A stretch of 64,000 bases of DNA, taken from assembly GCA_024232355.1 (NCBI GenBank), contig JAAEPW010000416.1, positions 23,374 to 87,373 on the forward strand, in the 5' to 3' direction. Both the position numbers and the translations under genes were made by a program. Shown here piece by piece: positions 10,225-20,398 of this stretch. A model generated the notes under the pieces. The model was not told the origin of the DNA, made no database searches, and saw only the letters and a program-made list of their open reading frames with translations. The DNA comes from Chloroflexota bacterium (GTDB lineage: Bacteria > Chloroflexota > Anaerolineae > B4-G1). Every line of letters begins with the position of its first letter. Position 1 is the stretch's first letter.

Positions 10225-10587
10225 ATGGCTACAGAGGTAAAAGCCCGAGCAAAGCACGTGTCGATACCGGCGCGTAAGGTGCGGCGGGTGATTGATCAAG
10301 TACGTGGGTTGTATGCTGATGAGGCGCTAGAGATGTTACACTTTTTGCCCCACGCGGCGGCACACCCGGTGGCGAAACTGATTCGCTCTGCTATTGCAAA
10401 TGCGGAAGAGAATTTTGGTATACCGCGTGACGAGTTGCTCATCACGCATATCACGGCCGATGATGGACCGGGCGTGATGCCTGGGAAGGGCTGGCGACGG
10501 CGCTTTGGTGGGCGTGGCCGTTGGCGCCCGATCCGTAAACGTTCCTCGCACATTTCAGTGGTGCTTGAAGAAGAGGACGAGGCTTAG
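10225..10587 (+). CDS. rplV: 50S ribosomal protein L22
   Basis: L22 binds all 23S rRNA domains and its beta hairpin forms part of the tunnel constriction. The 120-residue product has KARAKHVSIPARKVRRVID at the N-terminus and a hairpin segment around GWRRRFGGRGRWRPIRKR. The usual consensus is GPxxKRxxPRARGRA, so the hairpin tip is divergent but of normal length. Confidence 0.95.
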   Translation: MATEVKARAKHVSIPARKVRRVIDQVRGLYADEALEMLHFLPHAAAHPVAKLIRSAIANAEENFGIPRDELLITHITADDGPGVMPGKGWRRRFGGRGRWRPIRKRSSHISVVLEEEDEA

Positions 10588-10605
10588 TATTGAAGGAGGC
10601 GTGAT

Positions 10606-11268
10606 TTGGGACGTAAAGTTCATCCCTATGGCTTTAGGCTTGGCGTAATTCGAGATTGGAAGGCGCGCTGGTACGCGGAAGGTGACGAGTACGCAAATCT
10701 ATTGCACGAGGATTTAGAGATTCGCAAGCATGTTTATGGCACCTCTGATCGTGCTGGTATCTCGCGTGTCGAGATTGAGCGGTTTCCCAATCAGGTGTCT
10801 GTGACAATCTGGACGGCAAGGCCGGGCATTGTCATTGGACGCAAAGGGGCTGCAGTCAAGGTGCTGCGCAAAGAACTGGAGAACATGACGAGAAAGCGTG
10901 TCTCTGTGGATGTGCAGGAGATAGACCAGCCCGAGTTGGATGCCAAGTTGGTAGCAGAGAATGTGGTGGCCCAATTGGAGCGACGCATTTCTCATAGCCG
11001 GGCGATGAAGCGAGCGGTACAGGGGTCGATGCGTGCCGGTGCTCAGGGGATCAAGATCATGTGCAAGGGGCGCTTGCATGGGGCCGAGATGGCGCGTATG
11101 GCCTGGCAGCGTGAGGGACGTGTTCCTTTGCAGACGCTGCGAGCAGACATTGATTATGCCCAGGAAGAGGCTCACACCACATACGGTCGTATTGGGGTGA
11201 AGGTATGGGTTTACAAGGGCGAGGTATTGCCCGAGGCAAAGACGCAGGAGGAACCCTTCGTCGTATAG
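10606..11268 (+). CDS. rpsC: 30S ribosomal protein S3
   Basis: S3 forms part of the mRNA entry channel and has helicase activity with S4. The start is TTG 10606 after GGAGG, giving the standard [16 protein letters not shown] domain follows, with [18 protein letters not shown]. The C-terminal domain includes [20 protein letters not shown]. The 220-residue length is normal. Confidence 0.96.
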   Translation: MGRKVHPYGFRLGVIRDWKARWYAEGDEYANLLHEDLEIRKHVYGTSDRAGISRVEIERFPNQVSVTIWTARPGIVIGRKGAAVKVLRKELENMTRKRVSVDVQEIDQPELDAKLVAENVVAQLERRISHSRAMKRAVQGSMRAGAQGIKIMCKGRLHGAEMARMAWQREGRVPLQTLRADIDYAQEEAHTTYGRIGVKVWVYKGEVLPEAKTQEEPFVV

Positions 11269-11305
11269 GTGAATACCTGGGTTTGTTGGATAAGGGAGTC
11301 AGACG

Positions 11306-11728
11306 ATGTTACAGCCAAAGCGAATGAAATATCGCAAACAGATGCGCGGCCGGATGAAGGGAAAGGCTACACGGGGAGCCACGGTCGAATTTGGGGATTA
11401 TGGACTACAGGCACTTGAGCCTGCGTGGATTACGTCTCGGCAAATCGAAGCTGCGCGGCGAGCGATCGTGCGTCACGTGAAGCGACGTGGAAAGTATTGG
11501 ATTCGCATCTTTCCCGACAAGCCGGTCACAGCCAAGCCCGCTGAAACTCGTATGGGCAAAGGCAAGGGAGCTGTGGATCGCTATGTGGCTGTAGTTAAGC
11601 CTGGTCGTATTATGTTTGAATTGAGTGGTGTGTCTGAAGAGTTGGCACGTGAGGCGATGCGGTTAGCATCTCATAAATTACCGATCAGGTGCCAAGTAGT
11701 TATGCGTGAAGGATTATCTACGGAGTAG
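11306..11728 (+). CDS. rplP: 50S ribosomal protein L16
   Basis: L16 helps position A-site tRNA and is needed for late 50S assembly. The 140-residue product begins [19 protein letters not shown]. It contains [20 protein letters not shown] and the [18 protein letters not shown] segment. Normal length and position. Confidence 0.97.
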   Translation: MLQPKRMKYRKQMRGRMKGKATRGATVEFGDYGLQALEPAWITSRQIEAARRAIVRHVKRRGKYWIRIFPDKPVTAKPAETRMGKGKGAVDRYVAVVKPGRIMFELSGVSEELAREAMRLASHKLPIRCQVVMREGLSTE

Positions 11729-11734
11729 GGTTTA

Positions 11735-11950
11735 ATGCAAGCACGTGAGATTCGCACTTGGACTACGGAAGAGATGCAAGAGCATCTGGATGATGCATAC
11801 CGGGAGCTCTTTGCTCTGCGTCGTGAATTGGCTATGGGACGTTTGGAAGATTATACTCGGGTGCGGAGCGTAAAGCACGATATTGCCCGGATAAAGACAA
11901 TTCTTCGCGAACGTGAGCTAGTCGCAGAGTTAGTTGAGGAGGCAGCATAG
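11735..11950 (+). CDS. rpmC: 50S ribosomal protein L29
   Basis: Small two-helix protein near the tunnel exit, next to L23. The 71-residue product shows the family pattern, with [15 protein letters not shown] and [16 protein letters not shown]. It is six bases after rplP and two before rpsQ, in the canonical order. Confidence 0.96.
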   Translation: MQAREIRTWTTEEMQEHLDDAYRELFALRRELAMGRLEDYTRVRSVKHDIARIKTILRERELVAELVEEAA

Positions 11951-11952
11951 TT

Positions 11953-12240
11953 ATGGAACGGCGTAGTTCTTCAAGGAAGCGACTTGTTGGCAACGTGGTG
12001 GGCGACAAAATGGACAAGACGGTGGTGGTGAGCGTTGAGCGTATGGTCCGTCACCGGCGATACGGGAAGGTATTGCGGCGGGTAAAGAAATACAAAGCTC
12101 ACGATGAAAGAAATGCCTGCCGTGTGGGTGACTTGGTACGTATCGTTGAATCCCGTCCATTGAGCCGCGAGAAGCGATGGGTTGTGGAAGAGATCGTAAA
12201 GAAGATCGATAGTGGAGATGGGGCGGAGGTTGGACAATGA
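11953..12240 (+). CDS. rpsQ: 30S ribosomal protein S17
   Basis: Primary 16S rRNA-binding OB-fold protein. It contains [20 protein letters not shown] and the [20 protein letters not shown] segment diagnostic for the family. The 95-residue product overlaps rplN by four bases (ATGA), indicating translational coupling. Confidence 0.97.
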   Translation: MERRSSSRKRLVGNVVGDKMDKTVVVSVERMVRHRRYGKVLRRVKKYKAHDERNACRVGDLVRIVESRPLSREKRWVVEEIVKKIDSGDGAEVGQ

Positions 12241-12608
12241 TCCAGCAGGAGAGCCGTCTACGCATAGCCGACAACACTGGCGCGCGCGAAGTTCTCGTCA
12301 TTCGTGTGCTGGGTGGTTCCAAGCGGCGATACGGTCGAGTAGGTGATATGATCGTGGTGACCGTAAAGCAGGCCTCCCCAAGATCGCAGGCAAAGAAAGG
12401 TGAGATTGTACGAGCGGTGATCGTGCGCACAGCCAAAGAGTACCGTCGTCCTGATGGTTCTTGTATTCGCTTTGACGATAATGCCGCAGTGATTTTGGAT
12501 GGCGAAAGTCGGAACCCCAAGGGTACGCGTATCTTTGGACCGGTGGCCCGCGAGTTGCGAGAAAAGGGCTTTATGAAGATTGTCTCACTGGCTCCTGAGG
12601 TGTTGTAG
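12237..12608 (+). CDS. rplN: 50S ribosomal protein L14
   Basis: L14 forms an intersubunit bridge with 16S helix 44 and contacts L19. The 123-residue product begins [19 protein letters not shown]. It retains the conserved [18 protein letters not shown] and [14 protein letters not shown] segments. It starts within the rpsQ stop codon region. Confidence 0.97.
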   Translation: MIQQESRLRIADNTGAREVLVIRVLGGSKRRYGRVGDMIVVTVKQASPRSQAKKGEIVRAVIVRTAKEYRRPDGSCIRFDDNAAVILDGESRNPKGTRIFGPVARELREKGFMKIVSLAPEVL

Positions 12609-12632
12609 AGACGAGGTTTGAAGGAGTATACA

Positions 12633-12956
12633 GTGGCTAAAATCAAAAAAGGTGATACGGTAGAAGTTGTTTCTGGTAACGACCGTAAGCAGCAAGGGGT
12701 AGTACAGCGTGTACTGACCAAGTCGGATCGGGTCGTTGTAGTTGGAATCAACAAAGTCAAGAAACATCAGCGCCCTATGCGTGCTGGACGTACCCAAGTT
12801 CAACCGGGCATTATCGAGTTTGAAGCCCCAATTCATGTTTCCAATGTGATGTTGGTGTGCCCTCATTGCAATCAGCGCACGCGAATAGGGTTCTCTCGGT
12901 TGGATGATGGGCGCAAGGTGCGTATGTGCAAGCAGTGTGATGGAGTGATTGACTAG
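12633..12956 (+). CDS. rplX: 50S ribosomal protein L24, zinc-ribbon form
   Basis: Early 50S assembly protein with a KOW motif (residues about 4-30, [20 protein letters not shown]). GTG 12633 was chosen because AAGGAG (12620-12625) is correctly spaced before it; an in-frame TTG at 12618 overlaps that site. The C-terminal part has CPHC and CKQC pairs, a zinc-binding arrangement found in some bacterial L24 proteins. 107 residues. Confidence 0.95.
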   Translation: MAKIKKGDTVEVVSGNDRKQQGVVQRVLTKSDRVVVVGINKVKKHQRPMRAGRTQVQPGIIEFEAPIHVSNVMLVCPHCNQRTRIGFSRLDDGRKVRMCKQCDGVID

Positions 12957-12996
12957 TAGTAGGTTTTTATACCTAAATTAGAGGAAAGGCAGACTG

Positions 12997-13542
12997 ATGC
13001 AACGTTTGCAGAATCGATATCGTGAACAAGTTCGACCCGAACTGATGAAAGAATTCGGGTATCAGAATATTATGCAAGTGCCAAGCCTGCAAAAGATCGT
13101 TATCAATGTAGGCGTGGGGGAAGCGCTGGATAATGCCAAGGCGCTGGATCATACGGTGCAGGATATTACGACGATTGCCGGCCAGCAGCCTGTGGTTACT
13201 CGGGCGCGTAAATCTATCGCGAATTTCAAGCTGCGAGCAGGCCATGCCGTCGGCGTCAAGGTGACGTTACGAGGGGAGCGCATGTGGGCGTTTCTGGACC
13301 GGTTGTGCAACGTGGCGTTGGCGCGTCAGCGCGACTTTCGTGGTGTCCCTGACACTTTGGATGGGCATGGGAATTTCACCTTGGGGTTGCGCGAGCAACT
13401 CATGTTCCCCGAGATAGATTATGACTCGATCGACAAGATACGGGGCATGGAAATCAGTCTTGTGACCACTGCTCAGACGGATGAGGTAGGGCGGCGGCTG
13501 TTAGAGTTGCTGGGAATGCCGTTCCGGCGCCGTGGTCAGTAA
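12997..13542 (+). CDS. rplE: 50S ribosomal protein L5
   Basis: L5 binds 5S rRNA and bridges to S13. The 181-residue product carries [19 protein letters not shown] and [20 protein letters not shown], and ends with the typical LLGMPFRR tail. GAGGAAAGG lies upstream of the ATG. Normal length. Confidence 0.97.
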   Translation: MQRLQNRYREQVRPELMKEFGYQNIMQVPSLQKIVINVGVGEALDNAKALDHTVQDITTIAGQQPVVTRARKSIANFKLRAGHAVGVKVTLRGERMWAFLDRLCNVALARQRDFRGVPDTLDGHGNFTLGLREQLMFPEIDYDSIDKIRGMEISLVTTAQTDEVGRRLLELLGMPFRRRGQ

Positions 13543-13562
13543 CCTGAATTGGAGAAATAAGT

Positions 13563-13745
13563 ATGGCAAAAACAAGTATGCCGATTCGAGAAACGCGACG
13601 CAAACACAAGACACAAGTGCGAAACCGGTGCCGAGTGTGCGGACGTCCGCGTGGATATATGCGACGTTTTCAAATGTGCCGTATCTGCTTTCGAGAGCGG
13701 GCTTTGAGGGGAGAAATCCCTGGTGTAGTAAAATCGAGTTGGTAA
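13563..13745 (+). CDS. rpsZ: 30S ribosomal protein S14, type Z
   Basis: Short zinc-binding form of S14 in the 30S head. The 60-residue product has cysteines at 23, 26, 39 and 42 (CRVCGRPRG and CRICF), which bind one zinc. It ends with the standard [12 protein letters not shown] longer overlapping frame (13532-13759) is a shadow. Position between L5 and S8 is canonical. Confidence 0.97.
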   Translation: MAKTSMPIRETRRKHKTQVRNRCRVCGRPRGYMRRFQMCRICFRERALRGEIPGVVKSSW

Positions 13746-13772
13746 ACGAATGGGAGTGAGAGGTTTGATCCG

Positions 13773-14180
13773 ATGACGATGTCTGATCCAATAGCCGATA
13801 TGTTGGCGCGTATACGTAATGCTTTGATGGTAGAGCATGCGGGCGTGCGGTTACCTTCTTCCAAGATCAAGGTGGCAATTGCCAAGATACTCAAGGAAGA
13901 AGGATTCATTGAAGATTATCGCGTGACACGCGATCGCCCGCAACCACAACTGGTTGTCAGGCTCAAGTATGTGGGTGAGCGGAAAGAACGGCATGCGGTC
14001 ATCACGGGCCTAAAGCGCGTGAGCACACCGGGGCGCCGTGTTTATACCCGTGCAGCTCAGATACCGTGGGTGCAAAGTGGTGTGGGTATCACTATTCTCA
14101 CCACGCCCAAGGGAGTGCTGACGGGGCAACAAGCTCGCCGTTTGGGTGTGGGTGGCGAAGTGTTGTGTTACGTGTGGTAG
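13773..14180 (+). CDS. rpsH: 30S ribosomal protein S8
   Basis: S8 organises the 16S central domain and represses the spc operon in E. coli. The 135-residue product has [17 protein letters not shown] at the start and [20 protein letters not shown] near the end. ATG 13773 and ATG 13779 are both possible; the second gives the common MSDPIADML start. Confidence 0.96.
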   Translation: MTMSDPIADMLARIRNALMVEHAGVRLPSSKIKVAIAKILKEEGFIEDYRVTRDRPQPQLVVRLKYVGERKERHAVITGLKRVSTPGRRVYTRAAQIPWVQSGVGITILTTPKGVLTGQQARRLGVGGEVLCYVW

Positions 14181-14216
14181 GGCGCGATTGTCGCGTCTGT
14201 ACAGGGGAGGTTGGTA

Positions 14217-14765
14217 GTGTCACGTATTGGTAGTATGCCTATTCCTCTACCCGATGGGGTGAGGGCTGATATTAAAGGTAGCCAGGTGACGGTGACGGGG
14301 GGCAAAGGCAGTCTTTTTCGCCGGTTTCATCCAGATATGGAGATTGTGCTGGAAGACAACCTGCTAAAGGTGCGGCGCCCAACCGATCAACGACACCACA
14401 AAGCACTGCATGGTCTAACACGAGCTTTGCTGAACAATATGGTAATCGGCGTGAACCAAGGTTTTCAGAAACAGTTGGCTGTTCACGGAGTTGGTTACCG
14501 GGTGGATTTGCAGGGCGATGGGAGTTTGTTGTTGCAATTGGGTTTCTCCCATCCAGTACGTATTACCCCACCTGAAGGGATCAAGTTTGAGGTTGAAGCT
14601 CGCACCAAAGTGATCACAATAAGTGGGACTGATAAAGAGTCTGTGGGACAGGTGACAGCAGAGATCCGTGCTTGGCGGCCGCCAGAACCGTACAAAGGTA
14701 AAGGCATTAGGTACGTCGGTGAGTACGTTCGCCGCAAGGCTGGCAAGGCTGGCAAAATTGGGTAA
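14217..14765 (+). CDS. rplF: 50S ribosomal protein L6
   Basis: Two-domain protein near the GTPase-factor binding site. GTG 14217 follows GGGGAGG (14204-14210) at normal spacing and gives VSRIGSMPIPLPDGV. An in-frame TTG at 14211 abuts the Shine-Dalgarno and was rejected. The C-terminal EPYKGKGIRYVGEYVRRKAG signature is intact. 182 residues. Confidence 0.96.
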   Translation: MSRIGSMPIPLPDGVRADIKGSQVTVTGGKGSLFRRFHPDMEIVLEDNLLKVRRPTDQRHHKALHGLTRALLNNMVIGVNQGFQKQLAVHGVGYRVDLQGDGSLLLQLGFSHPVRITPPEGIKFEVEARTKVITISGTDKESVGQVTAEIRAWRPPEPYKGKGIRYVGEYVRRKAGKAGKIG

Positions 14766-14820
14766 GATATTCAAGATTTGAGGATTATCCTTGAATCACC
14801 AGAAATCAAGAGGTTGAGTT

Positions 14821-15186
14821 ATGCCAGAAACTAATCGTCGAGTAGCCCGTTTGCGGCGACATAGGCGTGTACGGAAGCACATAGTTGGGACGTCGGAACG
14901 TCCACGGTTGAATGTTTTTCGCAGCCTGAGCCATATCTATGCTCAAGTGATTGATGACAGCCAGTCGAGTACGTTGGTTTCCGCTTCGACTATTGATCGA
15001 GAGATAGGGGCCGAAATTGAGGGATTGTCAAAAACTGAGCAGGCGCGCGTAGTTGGCAAGCTGTTGGCAGAGCGCGCATTGAGCCAGGGGATCACAAAGG
15101 TAGTATTTGACCGTGGTGGGTACAAGTATCATGGTCGAGTGAAGGCTTTGGCAGACGCGGCCCGTGAGGGTGGACTCGAGTTTTAG
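14821..15186 (+). CDS. rplR: 50S ribosomal protein L18
   Basis: 5S rRNA-binding protein of the central protuberance. The 121-residue product has [20 protein letters not shown] at the N-terminus and [19 protein letters not shown] at the C-terminus, both family signatures. Standard position between L6 and S5. Confidence 0.97.
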   Translation: MPETNRRVARLRRHRRVRKHIVGTSERPRLNVFRSLSHIYAQVIDDSQSSTLVSASTIDREIGAEIEGLSKTEQARVVGKLLAERALSQGITKVVFDRGGYKYHGRVKALADAAREGGLEF

Positions 15187-15217
15187 CGGCTAAAAGCCGT
15201 AAAGTAACGGAGGTAGA

Positions 15218-15757
15218 ATGGCCAGAGGGAACAGGCGGAATCGCGGGGGATCTCAAGACCGTGATGAACTGGATGAGCGCGTTGTAGATATCACACGAGT
15301 TGCCAAGGTTGTGAAGGGTGGTCGTCGTTTTGGCTTTCGCGTGGTAGCCGTGGTGGGCGACAACCGCGGTAAGGTTGGCATGGGTACTGGCAAGGCACGA
15401 GGCGTGCCTGATGCAATTCGTAAAGCGACAGAGCGGGCACGGCGTGATATGCACTCTGTCCCATTGGTCCAAACGACAGTTCCGCACGAGGTGGTTGGAC
15501 GATGCAGTGGCGCAAAGGTGTTGATCAAACCGGCTGCACCAGGAACAGGTGTTATCGCAGGTGGTGGTGTACGTGCTGTGATGGAGACTGTCGGCATACG
15601 TGACGTGCTCACAAAGTCGCAAGGTAGCGCCAATGTCCTCAATGTAGTGCGGGCAACGATGGATGCTTTGAGCCAACTTCGTCGGGTGGAAGATGTGGCT
15701 CGTGAGCGTGGTGTGCCTGAGGTCAAGGTGATGCCGTTCTGGAGGCGAGAAAAATGA
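15218..15757 (+). CDS. rpsE: 30S ribosomal protein S5
   Basis: S5 contributes to decoding fidelity and the mRNA entry channel. The 179-residue product includes [20 protein letters not shown] and [26 protein letters not shown] precedes the ATG. Its end overlaps rpmD by four bases (ATGA). Confidence 0.97.
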   Translation: MARGNRRNRGGSQDRDELDERVVDITRVAKVVKGGRRFGFRVVAVVGDNRGKVGMGTGKARGVPDAIRKATERARRDMHSVPLVQTTVPHEVVGRCSGAKVLIKPAAPGTGVIAGGGVRAVMETVGIRDVLTKSQGSANVLNVVRATMDALSQLRRVEDVARERGVPEVKVMPFWRREK

Positions 15758-15954
15758 GCCCCGCGAAGAAGGATCATCGACTGCATATTACACTGAGAAA
15801 GAGCCCGATCGGATATTCGTACAAGCAAAAGCGCACGCTGCGGGCATTGGGTTTGCGACGGATTAATCAGACAGTAGAACAAGAGAATACGCCGGTTATC
15901 CGCGGAATGGTCGCCAAAGTAAGTCACCTGGTGACGGTGGAGCAAGCGGACTAG
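15754..15954 (+). CDS. rpmD: 50S ribosomal protein L30
   Basis: Small 50S protein absent from some bacteria. The 66-residue product has [20 protein letters not shown] and the [20 protein letters not shown] signature. It is translationally coupled to rpsE by the overlapping ATGA. Confidence 0.95.
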   Translation: MSPAKKDHRLHITLRKSPIGYSYKQKRTLRALGLRRINQTVEQENTPVIRGMVAKVSHLVTVEQAD

Positions 15955-15974
15955 CTGGTTGCAGGGGGTGAGAG

Positions 15975-16454
15975 GTGAAGTTACACGATTTAAGGCCTGC
16001 CGAGGGATCAAAAAAGAAGCGTAAGCGCGCAGGGCGTGGTATTGCTGCTGGACGGGGCAAGACGGCTGGGCGTGGTATGAAAGGTCAAAAGGCGCGCAGT
16101 GGTGGTAGTCTACCGCCTTATTTTGAGGGTGGTCAGTTGCCCCTGGTACGAAAACTCCCGTTTGCGCGGGGTGTAGGTTTCCGTGATCCGTGGCGTGTCC
16201 GATTTACGCCTGTAAACCTGGACCGGCTGGATGTCTTTCTGGAGGGATCTGAAGTCACGCCCGAGACGTTGGTCGAGGCAGGTATTATCAAACGAGCGGA
16301 CGAGTTGGTGGTGATTTTGGGGAGTGGCGAGTTGGAATGCCCGCTCACGATAAAGGCGCACCGGTTTTCGGCGAGTGCACGGGAAAAAATTGAAACGGCC
16401 GGGGGTGTGGTGGAGGAATTGCCTTGGCAGCGAGGCGGATATCGCACACGGTAA
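15975..16454 (+). CDS. rplO: 50S ribosomal protein L15
   Basis: Late-assembly 50S protein. It starts at GTG 15975 with VKLHDLRPAEGSKKKRKRAG, followed by the glycine-rich GRGKTAGRGMKGQKARSG and the GGQLPLVRKLP segment. The 159-residue length is usual. Last ribosomal gene before secY. Confidence 0.96.
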   Translation: MKLHDLRPAEGSKKKRKRAGRGIAAGRGKTAGRGMKGQKARSGGSLPPYFEGGQLPLVRKLPFARGVGFRDPWRVRFTPVNLDRLDVFLEGSEVTPETLVEAGIIKRADELVVILGSGELECPLTIKAHRFSASAREKIETAGGVVEELPWQRGGYRTR

Positions 16455-16490
16455 CGCATTGTTCTGAAGCAGTGTTGTTTAGAAATAGCG

Positions 16491-16530
16491 TATACTTTTA
16501 TGCGATTCCGCTTGGGAAATGCGCATAAAA
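16491..16530 (+). promoter_or_regulatory. secY leader: -10-like element and hairpin
   Basis: A TATACT (16491-16496) resembles a -10 box, but no convincing -35 lies at the right distance. It runs into TTTTATGCG (16496-16504), which pairs perfectly with CGCATAAAA (16522-16530). A weak secY promoter or an RNA element is possible. Confidence 0.35.
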
Positions 16531-16591
16531 AGACAAGGTTGTTTTTGAATGACCTGTAACGCGATGTAGAATTTTGGAGATTTGAGGACAG

Positions 16592-17926
16592 ATGATTCAA
16601 GCCCTGAGGAACGCTCTGGCTTTGCCCGATTTGCGGCGCAAGTTGTTATATACATTGCTGATACTCGTTGTTTACCGACTGGCGTCGCACGTGCCAGTGC
16701 CTGGAGTGGATCAGGCGGCATTGCAGCAACTATTGGAGAGCACTACTGGTGCTGGTTCATTTCTCAATATGATGAACCTGCTGTCTGGTGGAGCGGTAGC
16801 CAATTTTTCGGTGATGGCTAATGGTGTGTATCCATACATCACAGCCCAAATCATTTTTTCGTTGTTGCAACCGATCATTCCTGCCTTGGAGCGGGTAGCT
16901 GAGGAAGGAGAGGCCGGGCAGCGCAAGATCAATCAGTGGACGTATTATCTGGCTATTCCGTTGGGATTGCTGCAAGCTATCGGGCAGGCGCGAATCTTTA
17001 GCTCGGGAAGTGCCACGCCCATCTTGCCCCACTTTGGGTTCGACTCGCCAGAGAATGCCTTATCTACAGTTGCGGTATTGGTGGCAATGACGGCAGGCAC
17101 GATGTTTGCTATCTGGCTGGGTGATTTGATCACCGAGCAGGGCATTGGTAATGGTTTGTCTATGATTATTTTTGGCGGCATTGTGTCTCGTATGCCGCAG
17201 AATCTGAGGCGTATCTTTGACAGTGCTGCAATATATGATAATCCCCAGGTAATGGGTTTTGTTATGCTGGGTATTGTGTTGATTATCCTGATTATCACGA
17301 TGTTTGTGATTGTGGTGGTGCAGGAAGGAGAACGGCGGATTCCAGTTCAATATGGCAAGCGTGTGCGGGGCATCAAAATGTACGCTGGTGGAAGCTCTCA
17401 CATTCCGCTCAAGGTCAACACGGCTGGTATGATCCCGTTGATTTTTGCTCAGTCTATACTCACTTTTCCGGCGGTGATCTCACAATTCTTTGTGAATAGT
17501 GAAAACGCCAGGTTGGGCGACTTTGCTGAAGGTGTGATGAATTTCTTTAGTGGGCAGAGCCCTTGGTACGGTGCGATTTACTTTTTTGCGGTCGTTGGAT
17601 TCACATATTTCTATACAGACATCATGGTGCAGCAGCAGGATTTGCCAGGCGCGCTGCAACGGCAGGGTGGCTTTATCCCCGGAATCCGACCGGGTAAAAA
17701 GACGGCTGATTTCATCAATTCCGTCTACCGGCGTATCACGTTGGTGGGTGCGATTTTCCTAGGTGGAGTGGCTGTGTTGCCCTACATCGTGGACATATTC
17801 TTGGAAACGAACATACTGCTCATTACGGCTTCTGGTTTGTTGATCGTGGTCGGTGTGGTTCTCGACACGATGCGTCAGTTGGAGGCCCAACTCTTGATGC
17901 GCCATTATGAAGGGTTCATGAAGTAG
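16592..17926 (+). CDS. secY: Protein translocase subunit SecY
   Basis: Membrane channel of the Sec pathway, working with SecE, SecG and SecA. The 444-residue product has about ten hydrophobic segments. It begins MIQALRNALALPDLRRKLLY and includes SHVPVPGVD, the plug-region segment LLSGGAVANFSVMANGVYPY, and the cytoplasmic loop RRIPVQYGKRV. The ribosomal protein operon location is conserved in bacteria. Twelve bases separate it from adk. Confidence 0.97.
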   Translation: MIQALRNALALPDLRRKLLYTLLILVVYRLASHVPVPGVDQAALQQLLESTTGAGSFLNMMNLLSGGAVANFSVMANGVYPYITAQIIFSLLQPIIPALERVAEEGEAGQRKINQWTYYLAIPLGLLQAIGQARIFSSGSATPILPHFGFDSPENALSTVAVLVAMTAGTMFAIWLGDLITEQGIGNGLSMIIFGGIVSRMPQNLRRIFDSAAIYDNPQVMGFVMLGIVLIILIITMFVIVVVQEGERRIPVQYGKRVRGIKMYAGGSSHIPLKVNTAGMIPLIFAQSILTFPAVISQFFVNSENARLGDFAEGVMNFFSGQSPWYGAIYFFAVVGFTYFYTDIMVQQQDLPGALQRQGGFIPGIRPGKKTADFINSVYRRITLVGAIFLGGVAVLPYIVDIFLETNILLITASGLLIVVGVVLDTMRQLEAQLLMRHYEGFMK

Positions 17927-17938
17927 GAGATCGTTGCG

Positions 17939-18598
17939 ATGGGACACTTTGTTGTGCTTTTAGGTCCACCCGGTGCGGGCAAGGGAACGCAGGCCAAGCT
18001 GTTGGCCAAGGCGTTCGATATGCCGCACGTATCGAGCGGTGATTTATTTCGCGACAATCTGGGGCGCAAAACGGAACTAGGGTTGCTGGCAAAGACGTAC
18101 ATGGACCGGGGTGATCTCGTGCCCGACGACGTAACAGTGCGTATGGTGATTGAACGGCTTGGTCGGCCTGATTGTCAAAAGGGAGCGCTTTTGGATGGCT
18201 TTCCGCGGACACTGAATCAGGCTGCGGCGTTGGACGATGCGTTGGATGAACGAGGGCAGCACGTAGGTACTGTCCCCTTGATTCAGGTACAGGATGACAA
18301 AGTGATGAGGCGACTCACCGCTCGCCGCTCGTGCCGGAACTGTGGGGCGGTGTACAATTTGGTTTTTAAGCCACCTAGCGTGGAGGGTGTGTGCGACGCT
18401 TGTGATGGTGAATTGTACCAGCGGGACGACGATAACCCAGAGACAGTACGTAACCGATTGTACACGTATTATAAAGAGACATCGCCACTTATTGGGTACT
18501 ATTTTGCAAAAGAGTTGTTGGTCGAGGTCAGCGGAGAGCAAGGAATCGACGATGTGCAGGCTGATTTGCAAAAGACCGTGAAAGCGGTGGCCGAGTAG
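17939..18598 (+). CDS. adk: Adenylate kinase, zinc-lid type
   Basis: Interconverts ATP plus AMP and two ADP. The P-loop GPPGAGKGTQA lies at residues about 9-19 and DGFPRTLNQA is the AMP-binding segment. The LID domain carries C132, C135, C152 and C155, a structural zinc site common in Gram-positive and related enzymes. The 219-residue length is normal. The secY-adk-map order is widespread. Confidence 0.97.
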   Translation: MGHFVVLLGPPGAGKGTQAKLLAKAFDMPHVSSGDLFRDNLGRKTELGLLAKTYMDRGDLVPDDVTVRMVIERLGRPDCQKGALLDGFPRTLNQAAALDDALDERGQHVGTVPLIQVQDDKVMRRLTARRSCRNCGAVYNLVFKPPSVEGVCDACDGELYQRDDDNPETVRNRLYTYYKETSPLIGYYFAKELLVEVSGEQGIDDVQADLQKTVKAVAE

Positions 18599-18609
18599 TT
18601 TATGGATTG

Positions 18610-19383
18610 GTGAGTAATCTGACGATCACTCTTAAATCGGCAACCGAAATTAACAAAATGCGTCGCGCTGCCCAGATCGTGGCCGAGGTACTAGAGGGGA
18701 TGCGCGAACGGGTCGCGCCAGGTGTGACGACGGCAGAGTTGGATGAATTGGCAGAAAGCGTAATCCGCGGACACAATGCCATTCCGTCGTTCAAAGGGTA
18801 TCCGCCTGGCAGCGTTTATCCGTTCCCTGCCAATATCTGTACATCGGTGAACGAGGAACTGGTTCACGGTATTCCCGGGGCGCGCGTGTTGCAAGAAGAG
18901 GACATTATCAGTATAGATGTTGGGACCATTCTTGATGGCTACCACGGCGATGCGGCAGTCACTTTGCCGGTGGGGCAGATCAGCCCAGAGGCGCAAAGGT
19001 TGCTTGATGTGACTGAAGGCGCGCTCTATGCGGGCATCGCTGCTGCCAGGGTGGGCAACCATTCGGGTGACATTTCTGCCGCTATCCAGACCTATGTGGA
19101 AAGTCGTGGGTACAACGTTGTGCGAGAGTACACTGGTCACGGCATTGGGCAAAGGATGCACGAGGATCCCCAAGTGCCCAATCACGGTCAGCCGGGAAAA
19201 GGTGTACCTTTGCGCAAAGGGATGACCATAGCGCTGGAACCGATGGTCCTAGTTGGAGACGCTCGTGTGCGGGTGTTGGACGATCATTGGACCGTGGTTT
19301 CGCGTGATGGCAAGTTGACAGCACATTTTGAACATGATATCGCCATCACTGATGGTGATGCAGAGATTTTGTCACGATTGTGA
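18610..19383 (+). CDS. map: Methionine aminopeptidase type I
   Basis: Removes the N-terminal methionine from new proteins using two metal ions. The five ligands are visible in order: D and D in [18 protein letters not shown] in YTGHGIGQ, E in IALEPMV, and E in [13 protein letters not shown] 18610 or TTG 18607 starts the 257-258 residue product; neither has a strong Shine-Dalgarno. infA, which commonly follows, is absent. Confidence 0.96.
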   Translation: MSNLTITLKSATEINKMRRAAQIVAEVLEGMRERVAPGVTTAELDELAESVIRGHNAIPSFKGYPPGSVYPFPANICTSVNEELVHGIPGARVLQEEDIISIDVGTILDGYHGDAAVTLPVGQISPEAQRLLDVTEGALYAGIAAARVGNHSGDISAAIQTYVESRGYNVVREYTGHGIGQRMHEDPQVPNHGQPGKGVPLRKGMTIALEPMVLVGDARVRVLDDHWTVVSRDGKLTAHFEHDIAITDGDAEILSRL

Positions 19384-19411
19384 CAACTGTAGTGTGAGGA
19401 GGTATGATGCG

Positions 19412-19525
19412 ATGAAGGTATCGCCCTCGGTAAAGCGGCGTTGCCCCAAGTGCAAGGTCATTCGGCGGCGTGGTGTGGTGCGTGTGATTTGTGACAATCC
19501 AAAACACAAACAACGGCAAGGGTAG
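19412..19525 (+). CDS. rpmJ: 50S ribosomal protein L36, zinc-binding form
   Basis: Only 37 residues. ATG 19412 follows GAGGAGG (19396-19402), and the sequence [20 protein letters not shown] is diagnostic. C11, C14, C27 and H32 form the zinc site. A longer frame reading in from 19328 lies inside map and was discarded. It is placed directly after map, with no infA between. Confidence 0.96.
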   Translation: MKVSPSVKRRCPKCKVIRRRGVVRVICDNPKHKQRQG

Positions 19526-19559
19526 CAGGTTGTAGATTGCAGATTGCAGGAGAGAAAAT

Positions 19560-19949
19560 ATGGCGCGTATTGCAGGGATAGACTTGCCAAGGAATAAACA
19601 GGTAGGAATCAGTCTAACGTATATCTATGGTATTGGGCGTAGTGTAAGCCTCGAGATTCTTCGTAAGGCTGGCGTACAACCTACCATAAAGGTCAGGGAT
19701 CTGACCGAGTCGGAAGTTGCGGCGTTGCGTGAAACAATCGCCCGCGAATACCTGGTTGAAGGTGATTTGCGGCGTGAGGTACAGACGAATATTCGGCGCT
19801 TGATAGACATTGGTTGCTATCGTGGTCTGCGTCATCGTCGTAACTTGCCCGTACACGGTCAACGTACAAAGACCAACGCTCGTACCAAGCGCGGCCCCAA
19901 AAAGACGGTGGCTGGCCGTGGTCGACGGCGTGGAATGAAGAAGAAATAG
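19560..19949 (+). CDS. rpsM: 30S ribosomal protein S13
   Basis: 30S head protein contacting P-site tRNA and L5. The 129-residue product begins [20 protein letters not shown] and contains [20 protein letters not shown]. Its tail is rich in lysine and arginine. First gene of the alpha-type set S13-S11-S4-RpoA-L17. Confidence 0.97.
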   Translation: MARIAGIDLPRNKQVGISLTYIYGIGRSVSLEILRKAGVQPTIKVRDLTESEVAALRETIAREYLVEGDLRREVQTNIRRLIDIGCYRGLRHRRNLPVHGQRTKTNARTKRGPKKTVAGRGRRRGMKKK

Positions 19950-19967
19950 TCGAATGCTGGAGGAGTA

Positions 19968-20360
19968 ATGGCAAAATCAACTCAACGTCGAGGTGGACGC
20001 CGCGTGAAGAAGAATGTGCCGCGTGGACAGGCGCACATTCATTCCACCTTTAATAATACGATCGTTACCATGACTGATATGCAGGGGAACGTAATCAACT
20101 GGTGCAGTGGTGGAATGGTCGGATTCAAGGGGTCGCGCAAGAGCACGCCTTTTGCGGCTCGACAGGCTGCCAATCGGGCGGCCAAGATAGCTGTGGACAA
20201 TGGGATGGTCGAGGTGGATGTTTACGTCAAAGGGCCTGGTCCCGGACGAGAAGCTGCGATTCGTTCTCTTCAGACCGCGGGTTTGAGAGTACGTTCTATT
20301 ACCGACGTGACCCCAATTCCGCACAATGGTTGTCGTCCACCCAAGAAACGTCGGATGTAG
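19968..20360 (+). CDS. rpsK: 30S ribosomal protein S11
   Basis: Platform protein near the E site that interacts with mRNA upstream of the start codon. The 130-residue product has [20 protein letters not shown] and GRETAIR-like [17 protein letters not shown], and ends [16 protein letters not shown] as expected. Confidence 0.97.
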   Translation: MAKSTQRRGGRRVKKNVPRGQAHIHSTFNNTIVTMTDMQGNVINWCSGGMVGFKGSRKSTPFAARQAANRAAKIAVDNGMVEVDVYVKGPGPGREAAIRSLQTAGLRVRSITDVTPIPHNGCRPPKKRRM

Positions 20361-20398
20361 TCTGGAATTTATCAGATAGGATTTAGGAGTAGTAGAGT

